Of a stretch of DNA of 64,000 nucleotides, positions 9,533 to 18,126 are shown piece by piece. Under the pieces are notes generated by a model. It saw only the letters and a list, made by a program, of their open reading frames with translations. It searched no databases and was not told the DNA's origin. The position numbers were made by a program, and so were the translations under genes. This stretch comes from Pseudovibrio sp. Tun.PSC04-5.I4 (GTDB lineage Bacteria; Pseudomonadota; Alphaproteobacteria; Rhizobiales; Stappiaceae), in contig NZ_FNLB01000006.1 in NCBI RefSeq assembly GCF_900104145.1, positions 4,156,501-4,220,500 of the forward strand, in the 5' to 3' direction. The stretch's first letter is position 1; each line of letters opens with the position of its first letter.

Positions 9533-10507
9533 TTAATGGGTTTTGGCTGGTGCCGTTCCCATCGTTACTTTCCTACCCAACACTGTTTCGCGGTGCAGGG
9601 TGTAAAGCGATGCGCCAACAATGATTGCGCCGCCGAGATATGTTGTCCATAGCGGCCAGACGCCGAAAATTACAACGGAAATCAGAGCTGCGTAGACCAA
9701 GCGGATGTAGTCGAATGGGGCGATTGCGGAAGCTTCCCCATATCTGAGCGCTTGGATGTTACACATTTGCGCACTCCAGCTGACACCGGCAAGAGCCAGC
9801 AGCAACAGACCTTCATTGAACTCAATCGAGACCCAGTAGTAGATGCCGAAGGGCGCCATGATCAGGCCGACGAATGTGGCTTGAAATGTCAGGATGGTGA
9901 TCGGTCTATCCAGTTGAGTGACCTTGCGCAGGATAATGCCCACCATGGCAGCACATGCTGAGGCCAGAATAGCCATGAGGCTGTAGGTTCCTAGCGCTGC
10001 GCCGTTGCCGGGCTGGACGATGATCATCACGCCAATGAAGCCCAGCACTGTCGCTGAAATCCGATGGATGCCAATGACTTCCTTGAGGAAAAAGACCGCG
10101 AAAATGGTGATGAAGAACGTTCTGGCAAACCCAATCACGGTGCTTTCTGCCAGAGGTAGGTGAATGACGGCTGTGAACCCGAAGTACATTGCTGCAGAGG
10201 CCAGCAGGATACGGCCCAAGTGTAGCAGAGGTGCTTGCGTTTTAATGGAGCCCGGAAAGCCCTTGATGATGATCGGTGCTGAGATGATCAGCATAAAAAA
10301 CTGGCGCAACATAAGAATTTGAGTGACGTGCATACGATCGCCAAGCAGTTTTATTATGGTGCTCATTATGGCCATGAGAAAAGTAGCCAGAAGAGCCCAG
10401 CAGATGCCGCGTGTGTTGTTTGAAAGGCTTTGCCATTTTTTGGAAAACCTAATCTTGAACGCAGCAGTTGTTGAGCTGTCTTCAGACTTCGCTGAAGGAA
10501 CAGGCAT
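9533..10507 (-). CDS. DMT-superfamily (EamA) transporter
   Basis: Inner-membrane permease with about ten hydrophobic segments and two EamA-type repeats, for example near WALLATFLMAIMSTIIKLLG and in the C-terminal half. Substrate is unknown; the family exports amino acids, metabolites or nucleotide sugars. I place the start at the ATG (complement of 10505-10507), giving 324 aa. A longer frame from a TTG at 10603 adds 32 residues with no clear ribosome-binding site. The N-terminal 35 residues before the first membrane segment are polar. It is convergent with fadD and divergent from the molybdenum hydroxylase gene. Confidence 0.8.
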   Translation of the reverse strand: MPVPSAKSEDSSTTAAFKIRFSKKWQSLSNNTRGICWALLATFLMAIMSTIIKLLGDRMHVTQILMLRQFFMLIISAPIIIKGFPGSIKTQAPLLHLGRILLASAAMYFGFTAVIHLPLAESTVIGFARTFFITIFAVFFLKEVIGIHRISATVLGFIGVMIIVQPGNGAALGTYSLMAILASACAAMVGIILRKVTQLDRPITILTFQATFVGLIMAPFGIYYWVSIEFNEGLLLLALAGVSWSAQMCNIQALRYGEASAIAPFDYIRLVYAALISVVIFGVWPLWTTYLGGAIIVGASLYTLHRETVLGRKVTMGTAPAKTH

Positions 10508-10913
10508 GTAACTGCTTTCGAAGCTGCCCTGTTGCAGGGGAAATGGACCGGACACTATGTCAGGTGCAGAGGGCGCTTTGATGAGAGCAAGCGCTAAAAG
10601 CAACAGAGAACAGGTGGGTGTAAGTTATAAATAACCCCATGTTCCCTGTTTGGTCAATTTCAAAAACACCAATGCGATTGAGAGTTTCGACAGTAAGCGC
10701 GAAGACACTGGCAACAATTTACCTTAAAATTACTGGATTACTGCTGTTTTTAAAGCGTATCTGGCCTGCGCCAATTGCCTTAGTTGAGTTGAATTTTGAG
10801 TTTAGAAAAGACTTGCAGGTGATGAAATCCGCTGTAGGTTCTCTTGTAATACGTAATTTGCTGTATTTGGGAGATGGCAGTTTTCTGCTGCTCTTCGGCG
10901 TTTTGAGGTTTTT
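10508..10913. other. Divergent intergenic region
   Basis: About 400 bp between the DMT transporter and the molybdenum hydroxylase gene. Short open frames on both strands show no convincing start signals. GAGG at about 10905-10908 serves the downstream ATG at 10914. I see no other recognisable element. Confidence 0.45.
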
Positions 10914-13217
10914 ATGAATCAGGTTGCGACACCTAAATTTGGAATTGGCGCTCCCGTGCGTCGTAAAGAAGACAATGCCTTTATTACAGGGCAAGGCCAT
11001 TACACCGACGATATATCCGTTGAGGGTGCGGTACATGCCGTTGTCCTCCGCTCCTCTCTTGCACACGCAAAAATTACATTGAGCGGCGTGGATGATGCGC
11101 GATCCATGGAAGGTGTTCACCTCATCCTGACTGCAGCTGATCTGGAGGGAATCAACAAAATCCCTTGTAAAGCAGTGCTTAAGCAGCTGGATGGAACAAG
11201 GCACTGGGTTCCCCACCGTGAAGTATTGTGTTCTGACACTGTTCGCTTTGTGGGAGATGCTATCGCCTTTGTGGTGGCCGATAGTATTGACCAAGCGCGT
11301 GCTGCGCTTGAAGTGATCGAGGTTGATTACGATGATCTTGATGTAGCTATTGGGTGTGAAGCTGCTCTGGATGAGAACGCTGCTTGTGTGTGGCCGGAAC
11401 ATGGAACAAACAAGGCGTTCCATATTGGCATGGGCAACAAGGACGCCATGGAAGAGGGCTTTGCTCAAGCGCACCATATTACCAAAATCAAGGTCGTCAA
11501 TAACCGTTTGGTTTCCAACGCCGTTGAGCCTCGTGCCTGTATTGGTGAGTTTGATAATGAAAGCGGACGCTACACTCTGACGACTGGGACGCAGGGTGGT
11601 CACGGTATGCGTGACCTCATTACCAAAAATATCCTCGGCATTGATCCCAAAGATTTGCGTGTTGTGACGCCGGATGTGGGTGGTGGTTTTGGCACTAAGA
11701 TGTTCACTTACCTTGAGTATCCGCTCTGCCTCGTTGCCGCTAAGCGGTTGGGGCGGCCTGTAAAATGGCTGCAGGAGCGCACTGAGCATTTCATGTCTGA
11801 TGCACAAGGGCGTGACAACGTTTCAGAAGCTGAGCTGGCGCTTGATGCGGATGGCAAGATGATTGGGCTTAAGGTTCATGTCATCGCGGATATGGGAGCT
11901 TACTTGCACGAGTTTGGTCCGGGTATTCCTTCTATCGGCATCACGATGACCTCCGGGCTTTATGATATCCCCGGTACTTGGGTTGAAGCGACAGGGGTTT
12001 ACACCAACACTGTTCCCGTTGATGCGTTCCGTGGTGCTGGTCGTCCAGAAGCTGCGTATGTGCTGGAACGGCTTGTTGATAAAGCTGCGTTTGAGACTGG
12101 TGTTGATCCGGCTGAGTTCCGCCGCAAGAGCTTTATCAGTTCTGAAGCTTTGCCTTACACAACGGCGCTGGGCCGGATGTATGATACTGGAGAGTTCGAC
12201 GTCCATCTGACAAAGGCTTTGGAAACAGTAGGTTATGCTGGTTTTGCTGAGCGTGAAGCAGAAAGCAAAGCGAATGGGCTGTACCGCGGTATTGGTATGG
12301 CGACCTATGTTGAAGCCTGTGCGTTTGCTGGCGGCGAGGAAGCAACATTGGAGTTGAACAAAAACGGCTCGGTCACATTGTTGATTGGAACGCAGAGCAA
12401 TGGGCAGGGTCATGCGACGGCGTATGGTCAGGTTGTTGCCGAGCAACTGGGTTTGCAACTGGATCAGGTGGAGATGGTTCAAGGTGATACGGACCGGGTG
12501 AGGACTGGTGGTGGTACTGGCGGGTCGCGTAGTATTCCGCTTGGACTGACCTCTGTGAAAGCTGCCTCTGAAACTTTGGTGCGTAAAATCAAAGAGATAG
12601 CCAGTGAGAAGTTAGAGGTTGGTGTTGCTGATCTTGAACTTGAAGATGGGCATGTTCGTGTTGTCGGGACTGATCAGCAGATCAGTCTTGTTGATATTGC
12701 CGGATCTTTACCTGAACAGTTGAGTGCAGCTGAGAAGGTGATGCAGGATGAGTGTACATATCCCAACGGAACTCATATCTGTGAGCTGGAAATTGACCCG
12801 GAAACCGGTAAGACTGAGATCTTAAAGTATGTAATCGTTGATGATTTCGGTGTGACCGTGAATCCGATGTTACTCGCCGGACAAGTGCATGGCGGAGCTG
12901 GGCAAGCGATCTCGCAGGCGTTGTATGAGAACACCGTTTATGACGAAACCGGACAGCTGCTGAGTGCATCCTATATGGACTATCATATTGCGCGTGCTGA
13001 TAATTTGCCGAGTTTTGACTTCTCGACGAACAATGTTCCGTCGACGACAAATGCGCTGGGCATTAAAGGTGCTGGTGAGGCTGGATCTATTGGAGCAGCG
13101 CCTGCTGTGATGAACGCAGTGATGTATGCGCTTCGGAAGAATGCCGGTCTTGATGAGGTGGATATGCCTGCAACACCGGTGAAGGTCTGGAGCGCTCTTC
13201 AGCAGGCTCAAGGCTAA
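10914..13217 (+). CDS. Xanthine dehydrogenase-family molybdopterin-binding subunit
   Basis: Large catalytic subunit of a molybdenum hydroxylase (CoxL/aldehyde oxidase-like), 767 aa. It begins with the family's typical GAPVRRKEDNAFITGQGHY opening. Cofactor-binding landmarks are GGGFGTK (about 255-261), the FRGAGRPEA loop (about 368-376), GQGHAT and the C-terminal GAGEAGSIGAAP, which holds the predicted catalytic glutamate. The loop lacks the AYxCSFR selenocysteine/cysteine motif of true form I CO dehydrogenases, so a form II or aldehyde-type enzyme is more likely. No FAD-binding or [2Fe-2S] partner subunit is adjacent, so the partners must be elsewhere. The substrate cannot be assigned. Confidence 0.85.
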   Translation: MNQVATPKFGIGAPVRRKEDNAFITGQGHYTDDISVEGAVHAVVLRSSLAHAKITLSGVDDARSMEGVHLILTAADLEGINKIPCKAVLKQLDGTRHWVPHREVLCSDTVRFVGDAIAFVVADSIDQARAALEVIEVDYDDLDVAIGCEAALDENAACVWPEHGTNKAFHIGMGNKDAMEEGFAQAHHITKIKVVNNRLVSNAVEPRACIGEFDNESGRYTLTTGTQGGHGMRDLITKNILGIDPKDLRVVTPDVGGGFGTKMFTYLEYPLCLVAAKRLGRPVKWLQERTEHFMSDAQGRDNVSEAELALDADGKMIGLKVHVIADMGAYLHEFGPGIPSIGITMTSGLYDIPGTWVEATGVYTNTVPVDAFRGAGRPEAAYVLERLVDKAAFETGVDPAEFRRKSFISSEALPYTTALGRMYDTGEFDVHLTKALETVGYAGFAEREAESKANGLYRGIGMATYVEACAFAGGEEATLELNKNGSVTLLIGTQSNGQGHATAYGQVVAEQLGLQLDQVEMVQGDTDRVRTGGGTGGSRSIPLGLTSVKAASETLVRKIKEIASEKLEVGVADLELEDGHVRVVGTDQQISLVDIAGSLPEQLSAAEKVMQDECTYPNGTHICELEIDPETGKTEILKYVIVDDFGVTVNPMLLAGQVHGGAGQAISQALYENTVYDETGQLLSASYMDYHIARADNLPSFDFSTNNVPSTTNALGIKGAGEAGSIGAAPAVMNAVMYALRKNAGLDEVDMPATPVKVWSALQQAQG

Positions 13218-13236
13218 GTATTTCGTAAATCAGAAG

Positions 13237-13269
13237 CAGGCGGATTGATGTTGCTCCGCCTGTTTTCTT
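13237..13269 (+). terminator. Terminator after molybdenum hydroxylase gene
   Basis: CAGGCGGA pairs with TCCGCCTG around a ten-base loop and is followed by TTTTCTTT, 19 bases after the stop. The downstream convergent gene ends at 13276. Confidence 0.75.
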
Positions 13270-13275
13270 TAATAT

Positions 13276-13512
13276 TTAGAATGCCTTAAAGGTGATAATG
13301 GTCTTTGTGTCCTGAATGCCTTCAAAGACTTGAACCTTCTCAGCGACGAAGTGGCCGATGTCGTCATCGTCATTGATGTAAAACTTTGCCAGTAGATCAT
13401 AGTCGCCGGAGGTGGAGTAAATTTCCGAAGCGATTTCCGCATCCGCAATGGCGTTGGCGACCAGATAGGTTTTGCCCAACTGGCACTTAATTTTCACAAA
13501 GAACGGAATCAT
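13276..13512 (-). CDS. Stand-alone Lrp/AsnC-type ligand-binding (RAM) domain protein
   Basis: A 78-aa protein that is almost entirely one alpha/beta RAM domain (regulation of amino acid metabolism) as found at the C terminus of Lrp/AsnC regulators. It shows VKIKCQLGKTYLVANAI, IYSTSGDYDLLAKF and a closing TKTIITFKAF. There is no helix-turn-helix. I chose the ATG at 13510-13512 because AGAAGGA precedes it at suitable spacing; a longer upstream frame (to 13707) is low-complexity and unlike the family. Such proteins form ring-shaped oligomers and may bind small molecules. Role unknown. Confidence 0.75.
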   Translation of the reverse strand: MIPFFVKIKCQLGKTYLVANAIADAEIASEIYSTSGDYDLLAKFYINDDDDIGHFVAEKVQVFEGIQDTKTIITFKAF

Positions 13513-13703
13513 AATAGTGCTATCCTTCTGTCCCGTAAGCTCAATTTTGAGTTTGCGTGGTTTTGTGGGCATTTTGCGGTGAAGTTGCGTATTCTTGCAA
13601 GCTTTTGCGTTTTTTAAGAAAGATCTACCCCCAGTTGCTTCAATGAGGTGTCTGCGTGTTTTCTCTTGCAGTTCTGAGTCCGGTTTGCTAGCAAAATAAC
13701 TCA

Positions 13704-13797
13704 CCAATGGGGGTGCCGGATTTTAAGATGACGGCTGAGAGGCAACTGTGCCAACTCCTAGAACCTGATCCGGATTGTGCCGGCGGAGGGAATTGGG
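13704..13797 (+). promoter_or_regulatory. TPP riboswitch aptamer (THI element)
   Basis: The conserved THI-box blocks are all present: GGGGGTGCC at 13709-13717, GGCTGAGA at 13733-13740, CCTAGAACCTGATCCGG at about 13757-13773 and GCCGGCGGAGGGAA at 13779-13792. The P1 helix is formed by CCAAT (13704-13708) and ATTGG (13792-13796). It precedes thiM, the expected target. Confidence 0.95.
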
Positions 13798-13843
13798 ATG
13801 ATTACCTGTAGTGTCGTTCCCACCGATTTAGGAAGAGGGAGCG
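13788..13843 (+). promoter_or_regulatory. Expression platform of the TPP riboswitch
   Basis: CGTTCCC (13815-13821) can pair with GGGAGCG (13837-13843), covering the likely thiM ribosome-binding site AGAGGGAG. The same TTCCC (13817-13821) can instead pair with GGGAA (13788-13792) in the 3' edge of the aptamer. This gives mutually exclusive structures consistent with translational repression on TPP binding. The pairings are visible; the mechanism is inferred. Confidence 0.6.
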
Positions 13844-13851
13844 CAAGCGAG

Positions 13852-14610
13852 ATGGCTTATAAAACAGAGGACCTATGGCAGGTTTTTGAAACCGTGCGTG
13901 AGCGCGGTGTTCGTGTGCATTGCCTTACCAACTCAGTTGCGCAAAATTTTACCGCAAATGTGATGTTGGCCTGTAACATCGTACCGTCTATGACATCCTC
14001 CCATGATGAAATCCCGATCTTCACGGCTGGCGTTGATGGCTTGTTGATTAATCTGGGAACACTGGATGGGAAACGCCGGCATGGAATTCGCCTTGCGCTG
14101 GATGTGGCTGTAGAGCGTTCCATTCCTGTTGTGCTTGACCCCGTGAAAGTGGACCGTTCTTCCATCCGATTGGAATTTGCGCAGGATATCCTAAAGCAGA
14201 ACATTTCTATCCTGAAAGCCAATAGCGCTGAGCTTGATAGCCTTAAACTCTGTGTTGGTGCGCAAACATTGGTGGCGCGTACTGGGGTAGAGGATTTTGT
14301 TCTTGGTAAGGATGAGGCTTGGCTTGTGCGCAATGGTCATCCGTTTATGGACAAGGTGACGGCTGTTGGCTGTGCACTTGGTGGTGTGCTTGCCGGTTTT
14401 GCAGCGGTTGAGCCTGATAAAGAGCTGGCAGTGTTGGCGGGCCTTGCCATTTATGGGGTTTGCGGCGAACTTGCCGCAGCCAATGCGAATGGTCCGGGAA
14501 GTTTCGCGCCAGCTTTTATCGATAGCATCTATGGGCTCAATGCTGATCAATTTGGGCAGCATGTGAAGTTGGACATAATTAAGAATAAGAGTGGAGAATT
14601 GGCCGGATGA
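13852..14610 (+). CDS. thiM: Hydroxyethylthiazole kinase
   Basis: Ribokinase-like kinase that phosphorylates 4-methyl-5-(2-hydroxyethyl)thiazole for thiamine salvage. From the ATG at 13852 the protein is 252 aa and enters the family core after 18 residues (VRVHCLTNSVAQNFTAN), as in other ThiM proteins. Other landmarks are VPSMTSSHDE, VVLDPVKVDRS, ILKANSAELDSL and the ATP/anion-site stretch KVTAVGCALGG. An in-frame ATG at 13798 would add 18 residues, but its ribosome-binding site would lie inside the aptamer. The gene is controlled by the upstream TPP riboswitch and overlaps thiD by four bases (ATGA). Confidence 0.9.
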   Translation: MAYKTEDLWQVFETVRERGVRVHCLTNSVAQNFTANVMLACNIVPSMTSSHDEIPIFTAGVDGLLINLGTLDGKRRHGIRLALDVAVERSIPVVLDPVKVDRSSIRLEFAQDILKQNISILKANSAELDSLKLCVGAQTLVARTGVEDFVLGKDEAWLVRNGHPFMDKVTAVGCALGGVLAGFAAVEPDKELAVLAGLAIYGVCGELAAANANGPGSFAPAFIDSIYGLNADQFGQHVKLDIIKNKSGELAG

Positions 14611-15410
14611 GTGCAATTGCAGTCACGATAGCTGGGTCAGACTCAGGTGGCGGAGCTGGTATTCAGGCAGATTTGAAGACGTTTTCAGCCCTTGGCGTTT
14701 ATGGCGCCAGCGTGCTGAGCGCCTTAACGGCTCAAAACACCAAGGGCGTAAGCGGTATCCATGATGTGCCGCCGGAGTTTGTTGGTGCGCAGATTGATGC
14801 GGTCTTTTCTGACCTTAAGGTAAATGCTGTCAAAATCGGGATGTTGTCTCAACCTGCAGTCATTGATGTGGTTGCCACAAAGCTGACGGAATATGGCGTT
14901 AAGCGCGTCGTTCTTGATCCGGTGATGGTGGCGACCTCCGGGGATGTTTTGCTACAAAACTCAGCGATTTCAGTCCTTAAGGACAAGTTGTTTCCATTGG
15001 CGGATCTTATTACGCCAAATATGCAGGAAGCGGCTTTGTTGCTGGATCAACCCGTCGCGCACTCCCGAGAAGATATGCTGATGCAGGCGAAAGCTCTGTT
15101 GGAGATGGGTGCTAAGGGTGTGTTGTTGAAGGGGGGACATGGGTCGGGCGACACCTGTGACGATCTTTACCTCACACATTTGGCGGAAAAGTGGTATACG
15201 GCTCCTCGTTATAATACGCAGAATACACATGGGACAGGATGTACCCTGTCTTCTGCTGTTGCTGCCGGGCTCGCCAAAGGGTTGGAGCTGGGCGCTGCGA
15301 TTGGCGAGGCGAAAGACTATATTAGTCGTGCGATCAAAGCTGCGGACACGCTGGATATTGGCGAAGGCCATGGGCCTGTGCACCACTTTCATGAATTTTG
15401 GTCTAAGTAA
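14607..15410 (+). CDS. thiD: Hydroxymethylpyrimidine/phosphomethylpyrimidine kinase
   Basis: Performs one or both phosphorylations of 4-amino-5-hydroxymethyl-2-methylpyrimidine. The 267 aa match ThiD. Motifs: the start AVTIAGSDSGGGAGIQADLK, the VKIGMLSQ strand, VLDPVMVATSGD, ITPNMQEAALL and the anion-hole segment THGTGCTLSSA. It is translationally coupled to thiM. No thiE (thiamine phosphate synthase) follows; the next gene, 15 bp on, encodes a TRAP solute-binding protein. Confidence 0.94.
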   Translation: MSAIAVTIAGSDSGGGAGIQADLKTFSALGVYGASVLSALTAQNTKGVSGIHDVPPEFVGAQIDAVFSDLKVNAVKIGMLSQPAVIDVVATKLTEYGVKRVVLDPVMVATSGDVLLQNSAISVLKDKLFPLADLITPNMQEAALLLDQPVAHSREDMLMQAKALLEMGAKGVLLKGGHGSGDTCDDLYLTHLAEKWYTAPRYNTQNTHGTGCTLSSAVAAGLAKGLELGAAIGEAKDYISRAIKAADTLDIGEGHGPVHHFHEFWSK

Positions 15411-15425
15411 CAAAGGGCGGTCCTG

Positions 15426-16529
15426 ATGACCAATAAAAAAGAACAATTTCTGACACGCCGTCAAGCTCTAAGCTTTGCTGGTGGGGTTGCCGCAGGCGGT
15501 GTTGTATTGGCCGCACCGGCACTGGCGCAAGAGGCTGCTCCTACCATTGAATGGCGCATGGTGACCAGCTGGCCGAAAAATCTACCGGGCCCGGGTATGT
15601 CTGCCCAACGCATTTGTGATCGCATCAACCTCATGAGCAATGGCCGTATACGCGTTCGCCTTCATGCCGCTGGTGAGCTTGTTCCTTCGTTTGAAGTGTT
15701 TGACGCGGTTTCCAGCAATACGGCTCAGATGGGGCATTCAGCCTCCATGTATTGGGTCGGTAAGATGCCGGGCTCTGCTTTCTTTACCACTGTTCCTTTT
15801 GGTATGTTGCCGCATGAGCATACAGCCTGGATTGACCAGATGGGTGGTCAGGACCTTTGGGATGAACTTTACCTCCCCTTTGGCGTTAAACCATTTATGG
15901 GTGGGAATACTGGCCCAACTATGGCGGGCTGGTATCGTGATCCGATTGAAACTCTGGATGACTTGAAGGGCAAGAAAGTTCGGATGTCTGGTCTGGGCGG
16001 GGAAGTGATGCGCCGTCTTGGTGTGACGCCAGTCAATATTCCTGTTGCGGAGATCTTCACCAGCTTGCAGACCCGTGTGGTTGACGGTGTCGAGTTCCTT
16101 GGTCCATGGAGTGACAGCGCTCTTGGGTTCCAAAAGCTCGTTAAAAACTACTACGGTCCGGGCTTCAATAAGCCTAATGGTACAGGTGAAGCTATTGTCA
16201 ATGCAGTGGCGTTGGCTGGTCTTCCCGTTGAGCTGCAAAGTGTTGTAGAAGAAGCGTGCCGTGTTGAAGCGGATGTGGCACTGGCGGAGGCGAATGCGCA
16301 AAACGCACTTGCCCTTGATGTACTGCAGAGTGAACATAACGTGACGGTACGTGAGTTCCCAGAAGAAGTGCTGCAAACGCTGAAAGCAACCTCTGAAGAG
16401 GTGCTGGATGTGTACACGCAAAAGGACAAGCCGGCTCGTAAGATCTTTGAGAGTTATCGTGAAGCTCAGCAGGCTTTAGCAAACTGGAGTTCTCTTTCTC
16501 TTGGTAAGAATATAGCGGCAAGAAGCTAG
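15426..16529 (+). CDS. TRAP transporter solute-binding protein (DctP/TakP-like)
   Basis: Periplasmic substrate-binding protein, 367 aa, with a twin-arginine-like leader (TRRQALSFAGG, then APALAQ as the probable cleavage region). The mature part opens with IEWRMVTSWPKNLPG and has the family's RIRVRLHAAGELVPSFEVFDAV block. It also has the central region with the conserved substrate-carboxylate arginine typical of TRAP P-subunits (near VRMSGLGGEVMRRLG). It resembles the TakP-type branch, which binds alpha-keto acids. No dctQ/dctM membrane subunits are nearby. It follows thiD by 15 bp with no terminator between, so it probably lies under the TPP riboswitch operon. Whether its ligand relates to thiamine is unknown. 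Confidence 0.85.
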   Translation: MTNKKEQFLTRRQALSFAGGVAAGGVVLAAPALAQEAAPTIEWRMVTSWPKNLPGPGMSAQRICDRINLMSNGRIRVRLHAAGELVPSFEVFDAVSSNTAQMGHSASMYWVGKMPGSAFFTTVPFGMLPHEHTAWIDQMGGQDLWDELYLPFGVKPFMGGNTGPTMAGWYRDPIETLDDLKGKKVRMSGLGGEVMRRLGVTPVNIPVAEIFTSLQTRVVDGVEFLGPWSDSALGFQKLVKNYYGPGFNKPNGTGEAIVNAVALAGLPVELQSVVEEACRVEADVALAEANAQNALALDVLQSEHNVTVREFPEEVLQTLKATSEEVLDVYTQKDKPARKIFESYREAQQALANWSSLSLGKNIAARS

Positions 16530-16552
16530 TAAATAGTTTGGTGATTTGTATG

Positions 16553-16580
16553 AAAGGCCCTTTTTTTGGAGGGCCTTTTG
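16553..16580 (+). terminator. Terminator of the thiM-thiD-TRAP operon
   Basis: AAAGGCCC pairs with GGGCCTTT across a T-rich loop of about ten bases, followed by TTTGTATTTC, 23 bases after the TRAP gene. Confidence 0.75.
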
Positions 16581-16821
16581 TATTTCATAAGGTTTGTCAC
16601 AGAAAATATTGTATATAAACTGCATTTAATGCTGATGAGTATACTAAAAAATTATCAGTTATTATTGGTAAATGATGAAAATACGAAATTTGTTCTAAAA
16701 AATACCAGTGCAACAAGTATTTAATATCTTTAGAAATGTAAGAGAGGGCCGAATCAAAAAGTAACTCGTAGTTTGATCATGGCGCTGCTGTTTGCTGTAT
16801 TAGAAACAGAAAGTACCGTAC

Positions 16822-18093
16822 ATGACCAGAACCATTCCCTTTGCTGTAGCAGCAACTCTTTCAACTATCCTTTTCAGTTCTAGTGCGCTTGCTGGCGCTT
16901 TTGCCCTTCGTGAACAGTCCTCTTGGTTTCAGGGAATGTCATTTGCAGGGCATGCGACGGCAACCAAAAGCCTCTCCAGTATGTACTGGAATCCCTCCAC
17001 TATGACGGCCCATGATGGTGTGCAAAGTGAAACTGTGCAGACTTTTGTGCTGCCGCGAGGAACTATTGACTTGGATAATGCCACTATTGATGTTCTTGGC
17101 ATTCCTGTGACTGGCGTTCCATATTCTTCCGGTGATGTTGGGGTTAATGCATGGTTGCCATCTGGATACGGTACCTGGAAAGTGAATGACCGGTTGTCCC
17201 TAGGCGTTAGTTCAAACGCGCCTTATGGACTTGAGACTAAGCCAGATATTGAATGGGCCGGGCAGGTTTATGCCAGATCGTCTCGCGTGTTTTCTGTGAA
17301 TGTAACGCCAATGGCTGCGTTTCAGGTGACGGACAAATTTTCGGTCGGAGCAGGACTTCAGCTCGAGTACATTCAGGTGCGCTTAAAGTCTGCGACAGGT
17401 GTTCCCCCTATTGCGGCGGCGTCGCCGACAGCTGAGCTGCGTGGAGAAGATTACAATCTTGGCTTTGGGGCGACTGTTGGAGCGCTCTTTGAGCCATGGA
17501 AGGGAACCCAGTTGGGCATTGGCTATCGTTCTCCTGTAGAGCATAATCTCAAAGGACGACTTGTTGTTGGAGGGGATGCGCCGACACCAATTCGCGCGAA
17601 TATAATCATGCCTGAAACTGTGAGTGTTTCCTTCCAGCAAGAGCTCAATACGGAATGGCGTGCCCTCGGATCGTTTGAATGGACGCACTGGTCGCGGTTT
17701 GGAACTTTCCCAGTCTTCAATCTAAGCGGTGATGTGGTGACGGAACTTCCGTTCCAGTATAATGATGGCTATTTGATCGCCCTGGGAACCGAGTATGATT
17801 TTACCGAGAATATAACAGGTCGTTTCGGATTAGCTTATGAGTGGTCGCCGATTGATGAAGCGAACCGGACACCACGCTTACCAGATTCCAACCGCTTCTG
17901 GTTAAGTGCTGGACTGAGTTACTTTTATGAGGATTGGCTTTCTTTCGATTTTGGTTATACGCATATCTTCCCTGAAGCCAGCAACATCAATATCAATCCA
18001 GACCATCCGTTTTATGAGGGTATCACGATCCAGGGCCCTGTGAATGACACGAATATTGATATTCTCAGCGCGGCTTTGAGGATTACTTACTAG
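16822..18093 (+). CDS. FadL/OmpP1/TodX-family outer-membrane porin
   Basis: Outer-membrane beta-barrel of 423 aa for hydrophobic substrates such as long-chain fatty acids. A Sec signal peptide (residues 1-24, ending SSALA) is followed by GAFALREQSSWFQGMSFAG, matching the FadL N-terminal hatch (AFxLxEQS...GxAxAG), and SLSSMYWNPSTM, the conserved family block. The C terminus alternates polar and aromatic residues and ends in LRITY, as expected of a barrel closing strand. It is preceded by about 290 bp of AT-rich non-coding DNA and is monocistronic. Substrate specificity is not evident. Confidence 0.88.
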   Translation: MTRTIPFAVAATLSTILFSSSALAGAFALREQSSWFQGMSFAGHATATKSLSSMYWNPSTMTAHDGVQSETVQTFVLPRGTIDLDNATIDVLGIPVTGVPYSSGDVGVNAWLPSGYGTWKVNDRLSLGVSSNAPYGLETKPDIEWAGQVYARSSRVFSVNVTPMAAFQVTDKFSVGAGLQLEYIQVRLKSATGVPPIAAASPTAELRGEDYNLGFGATVGALFEPWKGTQLGIGYRSPVEHNLKGRLVVGGDAPTPIRANIIMPETVSVSFQQELNTEWRALGSFEWTHWSRFGTFPVFNLSGDVVTELPFQYNDGYLIALGTEYDFTENITGRFGLAYEWSPIDEANRTPRLPDSNRFWLSAGLSYFYEDWLSFDFGYTHIFPEASNININPDHPFYEGITIQGPVNDTNIDILSAALRITY

Positions 18094-18126
18094 GTTAGTG
18101 ATGCCGCGCTGGTGTTAAGCTGTGAT

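Noticed and set aside
10914..13217. Form I carbon monoxide dehydrogenase large subunit (coxL)
   Set aside because: The AYxCSFR active-site loop is absent and no coxM/coxS genes are adjacent.
13777..13851. thiM starting within or directly after the riboswitch aptamer
   Set aside because: A GTG at 13777 lies inside the aptamer. The ATG at 13798 would add 18 residues not needed by the family. Kept only as an alternative.
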